A stretch of 13,269 nucleotides of DNA from Candidatus Poseidoniaceae archaeon (GTDB lineage: Archaea > Thermoplasmatota > Poseidoniia > Poseidoniales > Poseidoniaceae). Below are positions 6,876 through 10,736 of the stretch, in pieces. The translations under genes and the position numbers were made by a program. Location: positions 1-13,269 of the forward strand of contig JAKURJ010000037.1 in the NCBI GenBank assembly GCA_022452125.1. The letters run 5' to 3'. The first letter of the stretch is position 1, and each line of letters opens with the position of its first letter. The notes under the pieces were generated by a model, which had not been told where the DNA came from, made no database searches, and saw nothing but the letters and a program-made list of their open reading frames with translations.

Positions 6876-6899
6876 GACTCGTGGGTATTCACCCTAGTC
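6876..6899. repeat. second hairpin in the divergent spacer
   Basis: GACT-cgt-GGGT-attc-ACCC-t-AGTC forms two 4 bp stems with a small asymmetric internal loop and a tetraloop. It ends just before the TATA-like TTGATATG of the downstream + gene. Function unknown; it may be part of an operator or a transcript end. Confidence 0.3.
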
Positions 6900-6900
6900 T

Positions 6901-6908
6901 TTGATATG
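6901..6908 (+). promoter_or_regulatory. TATA-like box for the leaderless small gene
   Basis: TTGATATG is centred about 27 bp before the ATG at 6931, the distance expected for an archaeal leaderless transcript. No Shine-Dalgarno precedes that ATG. Confidence 0.35.
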
Positions 6909-6930
6909 GGTTGACTGTGATTTTTGACTT

Positions 6931-7131
6931 ATGTCACCACCAACAATAGGTAAAGGCACTCAGAAAAAGGCAAGATTACAAAATCTGAAAAACGAAATCA
7001 AGAGATTTGTTTTTGCGAATCCAGGATGTAGTGCTCAATCTATCGTCTCTTATTTGTCGAATGAAAAGAAATTTAGAAACCACGGACTTACTCCAAGAAA
7101 AGTTGGTTTTTTCATTCCTAGACATCTCTAG
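6931..7131 (+). CDS. small helix-turn-helix-like protein (66 aa)
   Basis: The protein is Lys/Arg-rich at the N terminus (GKGTQKKARLQNLKNEIKRF). A pattern resembling a winged-helix core follows: FVFANPGCSAQSIVSYLSNE, then FRNHGLTPRKVGFFIPRHL. Helix, turn with Ser-Ala-Gln-Ser, recognition-like helix and a short GLTPRKVGFF strand are consistent with a DNA- or RNA-binding mini-protein; this is inference from pattern. It ends soon after the presumed wing, so it is either a minimal domain or a truncated copy of a larger paralogue. The ATG lacks a Shine-Dalgarno and has a TATA-like box at leaderless distance. It lies directly upstream of the inverted-repeat-rich island and could regulate it. Confidence 0.65.
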   Translation: MSPPTIGKGTQKKARLQNLKNEIKRFVFANPGCSAQSIVSYLSNEKKFRNHGLTPRKVGFFIPRHL

Positions 7132-7147
7132 TCAGATCTAAAGTGGT

Positions 7148-7239
7148 GGCAAGACCATACTGCCGGCCGTCGAGTTTACGGGCCTGAAGAATCAGAATAA
7201 TTTCAGCCCGGCTTCGCGATAGAAAAATTACTCTTTTTT
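7148..7239 (+). terminator. GC-rich stem-loop cluster followed by a T-run
   Basis: Stems visible are GGCA (7148-7151) with TGCC (7161-7164), and GGG-c-CTGAA (7180-7188) with TTCAGCCC (7202-7209). A GCCGG (7162-7166) could alternatively pair with CCGGC (7208-7212). A T6 run in CTCTTTTTTC lies at 7231-7240. On the + strand this would terminate the transcript of the 66 aa gene, or form a short structured RNA with a U-rich end. It resembles no RNA family I recognise. Confidence 0.45.
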
Positions 7240-7242
7240 CTT

Positions 7243-7278
7243 GGAATTATACCTCCCCTATGGGGAGGTATAAATTCC
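7243..7278. promoter_or_regulatory. 36 bp near-perfect palindrome with bidirectional TATA boxes
   Basis: The left arm GGAATTATACCTCCCC (7243-7258) and right arm GGGGAGGTATAAATTCC (7262-7278) are complementary except for one extra A in the right arm; the loop is TAT. The right arm contains TATAAATT reading +, an excellent archaeal TATA box. The left arm gives TATAATTC on the minus strand. The element therefore looks like a divergent promoter under a symmetric operator, predicting transcription starts near 7297 (+) and near 7220 (minus). A further A/T box, TTTAAAAT, follows at 7281-7288. As RNA it would be a very stable hairpin. Confidence 0.6.
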
Positions 7279-7343
7279 ATTTAAAATAGAACAAACTAGT
7301 CCAACAATCATCTTTAAGAACCCTGAACCTTTTACTGAGATTC

Positions 7344-7478
7344 ATGGCAACGAGCCATAGAAAAAACGACCATGTCGATTCAATCGACGTCCATTGGGAT
7401 GTGAAGATCTACTTCGATCCTGAAAAGTCAAAGGGTCGCACGTCACACCGTGCAAGACACGATTCACGGTGGGATTAG
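7344..7478 (+). CDS. possible 44 aa small protein inside the structured island
   Basis: An ATG at 7344 opens 44 codons ending in TAG. The product starts MATSHRKNDHVDSIDVHWDV and is rich in His, Asp and Arg. The ATG lies 29 bp after a TATA-like TTTAAGAA (7312-7319), as for a leaderless gene. Against it: three inverted repeats fall within or across it (7344-7358, 7374-7388, 7446-7471) and it resembles no protein I know. It may be a chance frame in an RNA gene, so this call is tentative. Confidence 0.25.
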   Translation: MATSHRKNDHVDSIDVHWDVKIYFDPEKSKGRTSHRARHDSRWD

Positions 7479-7564
7479 GGGCAAAAACTCCCAATCCGAT
7501 GACAACACTAGCCGCGTGCTGACTACACGCACCCTCTCGCCCATCGAAAAGACGGGCGAGAGGG
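7446..7564 (+). ncRNA. candidate structured RNA: four consecutive hairpins
   Basis: Four stem-loops are visible in a row. (1) CACCGTG 7446-7452 pairs with CACGGTG 7465-7471, loop 12. (2) GGATT-a-GGG 7472-7480 pairs with CCC-AATCC 7490-7497, one bulged A. (3) GCGTG 7514-7518 pairs with CACGC 7526-7530, loop 7. (4) CCCTCTCGCCC 7532-7542 pairs perfectly with GGGCGAGAGGG 7554-7564, loop 11. Hairpins 1 and 2 abut, as do 3 and 4 (one base between), which suggests coaxial stacking around a 16-base joint (7498-7513). Two smaller hairpins precede it: ATGGC-aacga-GCCAT (7344-7358) and GTCGAT-tca-ATCGAC (7374-7388). The stretch is GC-richer than its surroundings. No match by eye to 5S rRNA, SRP RNA, RNase P RNA or a tRNA. 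It could be a stand-alone RNA or the long leader of the HAD gene; the strand is inferred from the promoter-like palindrome upstream. Confidence 0.5.
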
Positions 7565-7583
7565 GATGGCAATAGTAATCGTA

Positions 7584-7646
7584 TTTTGAAATCAAAAATA
7601 GCCGACAATCTCAAAGGACACCTTTAGTGAGAATCACTCATGAGTG
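7584..7646 (+). promoter_or_regulatory. tandem small palindromes over the HAD gene leader and start codon
   Basis: TTTTGA-aa-TCAAAA (7584-7597), AAAGG-aca-CCTTT (7613-7625) and AGTGA-gaa-TCACT (7626-7638) follow one another, the last two directly abutting. The start codon of the HAD gene lies in the centre of the 12 bp palindrome CACTCATGAGTG (7635-7646). The TCACT arm can pair either with upstream AGTGA or, as CACT, with downstream AGTG, giving mutually exclusive structures around the start codon. No Shine-Dalgarno is evident. Confidence 0.4.
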
Positions 7647-8302
7647 GCGTGACTGCATACTTCGATTTGGATGGCACCCTATTGGAGGCATCTAGTGAAA
7701 AAACCCTCACGGCAATGCTTGCTCGACGCCGCCCGTGGCGAATTCCTCTGGGTACAACCATGTGGAGTTTAGGATTCATTGGCAATTTGTTACGAGGTCG
7801 ATCCATTTACGATGCTGCAAGAAATCGTGGCCATTTGGCACTATGCAATTGGGAAACCTTGCGCAAATATTCTGCTGAAATAGTCGAGACTAAATTATCA
7901 AAGAAAGTTAGTAATGAGGCACTTCAGAGATTAGAAGGGCATCGCGAATTAGGGCATCGCTTAGTTCTAGTTACCGCCACTGTAATGCCAATGGCGCAAG
8001 CTATGTCTGACTATCTTGGAATGGATGCTGTCTATGGATGCGGCCCGGAAAAGATGACTGGAATCATGAGTGGCTCAGAGAGAGGCTGGAGCGTTCCTAG
8101 AAGAAATGGGAAGGTTCAGATTGTAGAATCAGATGCTGCAAACTTGGGTCACGACTTGTCTGATTGCTGGGGTTATGGTAACACACATGCAGACTCCTTT
8201 TTCATGTCAATAACCGGAAATCCAGTTGCAGTAAATGCAGAAGGGCGTCTCAAGACAATTGCGAAAGAGAAGGATTGGCTTCAATTTGAGTGGCGCGTTT
8301 GA
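7640..8302 (+). CDS. HAD superfamily (subfamily IB, SerB-like) phosphatase-like protein
   Basis: The 220 aa product shows the HAD motifs in order. Motif I is YFDLDGTLLE with nucleophile Asp9 and Asp11. A helical cap (about 20-95) is of the C1 type used by subfamily IB. Motif II is LVLVTATV with Thr112; motif III is NGKVQIVE with Lys158; motif IV is WGYGNTHADSFFM. In motif IV the first acidic position, usually Asp in GDSxxD, is Asn181, while Asp185 is kept, so Mg2+ binding may be altered though hydrolysis is not excluded. Relatives act on phosphoserine or lysophospholipid phosphates; the substrate here is unknown. A GGCGC-GCGCC hairpin (8292-8308) covers the stop codon, and the tRNA gene follows. 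The ATG sits within a palindrome, and the DLDGTL position (about residue 9) supports this start. Confidence 0.87.
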   Translation: MSGVTAYFDLDGTLLEASSEKTLTAMLARRRPWRIPLGTTMWSLGFIGNLLRGRSIYDAARNRGHLALCNWETLRKYSAEIVETKLSKKVSNEALQRLEGHRELGHRLVLVTATVMPMAQAMSDYLGMDAVYGCGPEKMTGIMSGSERGWSVPRRNGKVQIVESDAANLGHDLSDCWGYGNTHADSFFMSITGNPVAVNAEGRLKTIAKEKDWLQFEWRV

Positions 8303-8316
8303 AGCGCCCGTCGCGC

Positions 8317-8322
8317 TTAAAT
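8317..8322 (+). promoter_or_regulatory. TATA box of the tRNA-Arg gene
   Basis: TTAAAT is centred about 31 bp before the first base of the tRNA, within GCGCTTAAATGG. It lies just after the HAD gene stop and its hairpin, in an otherwise GC-rich stretch. Confidence 0.45.
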
Positions 8323-8350
8323 GGGGAAGGCAGGTCGCCGAGTTTGCACT

Positions 8351-8427
8351 GGCCCCATAGTGTAGCCTGGATATCACAGTGGCTTGCGGAGCCACGAACC
8401 CGTGTTCGAATCGCGGTGGGGCCGCCA
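8351..8427 (+). tRNA. tRNA-Arg (anticodon GCG), CCA encoded
   Basis: A full cloverleaf can be drawn. Acceptor GGCCCCA (8351-8357) pairs with TGGGGCC (8417-8423). The D-arm is GTGTAGCCTGGATATCAC. Anticodon stem GTGGC/GCCAC encloses loop TTGCGGA, giving anticodon GCG, which reads arginine codons CGC and CGU. The variable loop is GAAC. T-arm CCGTG-TTCGAAT-CGCGG has one G-T pair. The discriminator is G8424, and CCA (8425-8427) is encoded in the DNA, which only some archaeal tRNA genes do. No intron is present at the usual position after the anticodon. Confidence 0.95.
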
Positions 8428-8492
8428 ATCAACGCAATCAGTCTAGGCCCACGGACTTTCGTGACGGCACTAAAGTAGCGGTGGGGCCGCCA
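8413..8492. repeat. 15 bp direct repeat of the tRNA 3' end
   Basis: GCGGTGGGGCCGCCA occurs at 8413-8427 (end of the tRNA including CCA) and again, identical, at 8478-8492. Only 50 bp separates the copies. Duplication of a tRNA 3' end is the usual footprint of tyrosine-recombinase integration (attL/attR), but there is no room for an element between these copies. It may be a remnant left after deletion, a tRNA 3' fragment copy, or reuse as a terminator hairpin. Confidence 0.6.
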
Positions 8493-8497
8493 CTACT
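8474..8497 (-). terminator. hairpin at the end of the four-gene minus operon
   Basis: AGTAG-c-GGTGG (8474-8484) can pair with CCGCC-a-CTACT (8487-8497), with one mismatch and a T-G pair, enclosing a very short loop; in practice the inner pairs would open. It overlaps the TAG stop (8493-8495) of the last gene. No T-run follows on the minus strand, so a terminator role is only plausible. It contains the second copy of the tRNA 3' repeat. Confidence 0.35.
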
Positions 8498-9113
8498 CCT
8501 CTTCATTGACTAGAGTCACACTTTCGTTTAGTGCAGCTCTAGCAGATGCATTGAGTAGCGGTAAAAATGCCAATGCGACACACATTAGCATACAAACTCC
8601 ACACAAGTATGACATTAGTTCAGTAATGGTCGTCACTTCTTTAGGGAGCATTTTATCTGAAACTTGAACCATCATCCAAGTTCCTCCAAAACCTCCTAGA
8701 AGCCCAATCGATGAACCTACGAGTGACAACTTTACTCCAAGCATGTTGAGTTTGAAAAGAAGGAAACCCCCGGATAGAACCAATAATCCTCCGATTAGTA
8801 ATGAGTATCCACGAACCGAGTACGCACCATCGTCTCGCACTTCATCGTGGTATTCTTGATACTCTTCTTCAGTGATATTGATTTCTTGATTCTGATAATT
8901 TTCTAGTATGGCATCTAAGTCGGCATCAGGGAAATCATCAGCCATCGAATTTTGAACATCTCCCCACCCGACTAATAGCATCAAAATCGAGCCCATTATG
9001 AGCAGGATTGCGATTGTTTTGGGGCCCTTCTTGTCAGGCCTAGGTGCAAATAATGACGCAGGCGGAGCCAGTCCATCATCGTCCTTCATTCTGATTGAAA
9101 CGTCATCATTCAC
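8493..9113 (-). CDS. four-helix membrane protein, function unknown
   Basis: The 206 aa product starts at GTG 9113, overlapping the thioesterase stop by 8 bp; an internal ATG at 9089 is the alternative. A cytosolic-looking charged N terminus (about 30 residues, ending RPDKKGPK) precedes helix 1 (TIAILLIMGSILMLLVGWG). A hydrophilic acidic loop of about 50 residues (DFPDADLDAILENYQNQE onward, Tyr/Glu-rich) follows. Then three closely spaced helices come at about 103-124, 127-149 and 166-188, with a short acidic tail ending NEEE. No catalytic motif or known domain. It is the last gene of the operon, and the acidic extramembrane loop is its most distinctive part. Confidence 0.78.
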   Translation of the reverse strand: MNDDVSIRMKDDDGLAPPASLFAPRPDKKGPKTIAILLIMGSILMLLVGWGDVQNSMADDFPDADLDAILENYQNQEINITEEEYQEYHDEVRDDGAYSVRGYSLLIGGLLVLSGGFLLFKLNMLGVKLSLVGSSIGLLGGFGGTWMMVQVSDKMLPKEVTTITELMSYLCGVCMLMCVALAFLPLLNASARAALNESVTLVNEEE

Positions 9114-9519
9114 CTTTGCATCCCTCCAAGCCTGTCCGCAACTCGGGCGGTATTGGTAATGATTCCATGTTTTTCATACTAACACAAACAGTGACTTGTT
9201 CACTAGACCACAGTAAATCTTGATTTTGATTGTGAAATCTATACTGCCATGTGCACGACTTAACTCCAACTTTCGAAATCCAGATTGTTGCATGTATTGT
9301 ATCTCCATATCTAAACGGAGAATGAAACTCTGACTTGATGTCGACCACAGGGAAACCAATTTGCATTTCTTGAAGGATGTGAGGGTAATCAATTCCACAC
9401 ACAACCTCCCATGCTTCCTCAAAGAAGCGGTGAGCTAGGTCGAAAATTCTCGGATAAAAGGCGATGCCTGCCATGTCGAGCATTGGAAAGTCAACACGCC
9501 GAGTTAGCTTAACTGCCAT
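9106..9519 (-). CDS. hotdog-fold acyl-CoA thioesterase (4HBT/YbgC-like)
   Basis: The 137 aa length fits single-domain hotdog thioesterases. The signature FPMLDMAGIAFYPRIFDLAHRF matches the family pattern D-x-x-G-h-h-(F/Y)-x-x-(Y/I)-h-x-x-x-H, with Asp15 at the catalytic position of 4-hydroxybenzoyl-CoA and YbgC thioesterases. The FEEAWEVV helix follows. The sheet strands IGFPVVDIKSEFHSPFRYGD, TIHATIWISKVG, CTWQYRFHN and EQVTVCVSM are typical of the fold. The enzyme would hydrolyse an acyl-CoA thioester in the cytosol; chain or aromatic preference cannot be read. It lies 25 bp after the pentapeptide-repeat gene and overlaps the membrane protein gene, so all are probably one transcript. No Shine-Dalgarno is obvious before ATG 9519. 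Confidence 0.88.
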   Translation of the reverse strand: MAVKLTRRVDFPMLDMAGIAFYPRIFDLAHRFFEEAWEVVCGIDYPHILQEMQIGFPVVDIKSEFHSPFRYGDTIHATIWISKVGVKSCTWQYRFHNQNQDLLWSSEQVTVCVSMKNMESLPIPPELRTGLEGCKGE

Positions 9520-9544
9520 GAACTTGCGTGAGGGCTATACTTCT

Positions 9545-9967
9545 TCAAGCATCCTCGGGCTTGGGCCACTTCTTTGCCAAAACCTTAGCAAGATCATCAT
9601 CCAACTTGGCGTTCCACCAATCGGTTCCTTGCCAGATTGCGTATCTTCCTCGAATCCCTCTAATATCCGCTCCTTCGAAGGAACAATTCCTGAAATTTGA
9701 AAGATTTAGTCGCGCTTTTCGCAAATCGGCCCCGCGAAAATCACAATTGTCGAAGGCAGATTTCATCAAATCAACTTCAACCATTGAAGCACGACGGAAG
9801 TCAGATTCAACAAAATTGCCTTCAGTTAGATCGGCATTATCCAGAATGCATCTTCTGAAGTTCGAGCGCGGATGATTACCTCTTCTTAGCAACTCGCCAG
9901 CATGATTTTGGAAGGACCAATCTAGTGGCTCTTCTTCATTGTCGGTACTGCTGCCCGACATTACCAT
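9545..9967 (-). CDS. pentapeptide-repeat protein
   Basis: Of 140 residues, about 70 (from about 36 to 105) are fourteen consecutive pentapeptides in the A(D/N)LXX style, for example ILDNA DLTEG NFVES, DFRRA and DFRGA DLRKA. With four repeats per turn this makes about three and a half coils of a right-handed quadrilateral beta helix. Phe or Leu occupies the inward position, with Cys and Ala in the corners. The N terminus is acidic and probably disordered (SSTDNEEEP). The C-terminal cap (YAIWQGTDWWNAKL then a Lys-rich helix) is Trp-rich. Some such proteins mimic DNA and protect gyrase, but this one is short and nothing specific supports that. ATG 9967 has GAGGTG five bases upstream (9973-9978), overlapping the previous stop. 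Confidence 0.9.
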   Translation of the reverse strand: MVMSGSSTDNEEEPLDWSFQNHAGELLRRGNHPRSNFRRCILDNADLTEGNFVESDFRRASMVEVDLMKSAFDNCDFRGADLRKARLNLSNFRNCSFEGADIRGIRGRYAIWQGTDWWNAKLDDDLAKVLAKKWPKPEDA

Positions 9968-9976
9968 TCTAGCACC

Positions 9977-10477
9977 TCAATATCGGCTGCGCTTGTCAAG
10001 ATGCGCTCTTCCTTCAGGAGTCAAAATCGCGTAGCGGTTTTTCTCTTTAGCGGAAGGTGGAGTAACCAAGAATCCACGTTCGCGCAATCTGTTAAGGTAG
10101 AGTGAAAGGTTACCAGGAGGCTCTAGTCCTGCGTCCTCAAATATTTGGTCGATGACCCGAGGAGGGCTGTCGTTGACACCCTCTACGTCGCGTAAATACT
10201 GGATTGCCCCTAGCACTTGGTCAGGCTTACGGATAAGATTGCAGTTTTCAATCAGGGCACGGAATGCTGATCCACGCTCAGGAAGCCCAGCTTCTCTTGC
10301 GGCTTCAACAGCAGCTTCGATTGCTCTCTCTCTAGCGTTTCGGATTCGGGATAATGCGATTGACCACGTATCATCTTCCTTCACTCTAGTCAGGCGTTCG
10401 TGAACGCTTGTTTGAGCCCCGGATATATCGATTTCAACGTCGCCAGCTCTGATCAATACTCTCGCTTCATCATTCAT
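9977..10477 (-). CDS. winged-helix DNA-binding protein, probable operon regulator
   Basis: I choose ATG at 10477 (166 aa) because GGAGGG lies six bases upstream; a GTG at 10507 would put that site inside the gene. Residues 4-30 form a small beta-like module (VLIRAGDVEIDISGAQTSV) of a kind seen at the N terminus of other archaeal proteins, from memory. A long Ala/Glu/Arg-rich helix (about 42-64) may be a coiled coil. Residues about 84-160 make a winged helix: DQVLGAIQYLRDV, PPRVIDQIFEDAG, recognition-like NLSLYLNRLRERGFL, then a basic wing around PPSAKEKNRYAILTPEGRAHL. It is first in its operon and faces a palindrome-containing promoter, so autoregulation is plausible. Ligand unknown. Confidence 0.82.
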   Translation of the reverse strand: MNDEARVLIRAGDVEIDISGAQTSVHERLTRVKEDDTWSIALSRIRNARERAIEAAVEAAREAGLPERGSAFRALIENCNLIRKPDQVLGAIQYLRDVEGVNDSPPRVIDQIFEDAGLEPPGNLSLYLNRLRERGFLVTPPSAKEKNRYAILTPEGRAHLDKRSRY

Positions 10478-10483
10478 ATTTAG

Positions 10484-10489
10484 CCCTCC
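10484..10489 (-). promoter_or_regulatory. Shine-Dalgarno fixing the start of the winged-helix gene
   Basis: GGAGGG on the minus strand lies six bases before ATG 10477. Many other genes here lack such a site, so this one is useful for choosing the start and implies a leadered transcript. Confidence 0.7.
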
Positions 10490-10510
10490 ATTTGCGCGTG
10501 TCTGCACCCT

Positions 10511-10520
10511 TAGTTAACTA
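10511..10520. promoter_or_regulatory. 10 bp palindrome in the minus operon leader
   Basis: TAGTTAACTA is a perfect palindrome lying 33 bp upstream of ATG 10477. It is a possible protein binding site in the leader; 10 bp could arise by chance. Confidence 0.25.
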
Positions 10521-10573
10521 GCACACCAGTTCGTTTTCACAGACTGAATGCATCACTAGCGGGGTGAATGTTT

Positions 10574-10581
10574 GTATTAAA
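10574..10581 (-). promoter_or_regulatory. TATA-like box for the four-gene minus operon
   Basis: TTTAATAC on the minus strand would place the start near 10550, giving a leader of about 70 bases that contains the TAGTTAACTA palindrome and the Shine-Dalgarno. Assigned by position only. Confidence 0.3.
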
Positions 10582-10603
10582 GGCCTGTTTGGCCCAACAA
10601 TTT

Positions 10604-10634
10604 GTGTTATTTAACCGACCTAGATAAATAACAC
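10604..10634. promoter_or_regulatory. perfect 10-11-10 palindromic operator candidate
   Basis: GTGTTATTTA (10604-10613) and TAAATAACAC (10625-10634) are exact complements separated by 11 bases (accgacctaga). It lies in the 259 bp divergent region between the winged-helix gene and the large secreted gene. The arms contain TATA-like TTATTTAA and TAAATAA. One helical turn between arm edges is typical of a dimeric regulator site. The adjacent winged-helix protein is the natural candidate; this is inference. The rest of the region (10521-10736) holds no gene beyond a nine-codon frame at 10644. Confidence 0.55.
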
Positions 10635-10736
10635 GCCGGTAACATGAAAACAACGAGCAAATTGATATTATGAATCAACAATTTAGGATAAGGCACTTGA
10701 AGGGGCGACTACTCATTCAGGTTCTCGGGTGCTAAC

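Noticed and set aside
7191..7216. CAGAATAAT followed by CCCGGCTTCG, reminiscent of the 3' end of RNase P RNA.
   Set aside because: No matching 5' conserved block (GAGGAAAGTCC type) exists within 350 bp upstream, and the intervening frame is a plausible gene.
7498..7524. GATGA and CTGA resembling box C and box D of a guide RNA.
   Set aside because: Both lie among stronger hairpins, the flanking terminal stem is missing, and four-base boxes are expected by chance.
10644..10673. Nine-codon frame (MKTTSKLIL) upstream of the large surface gene.
   Set aside because: Too short to support as a gene; no ribosome binding site and no conserved feature visible.
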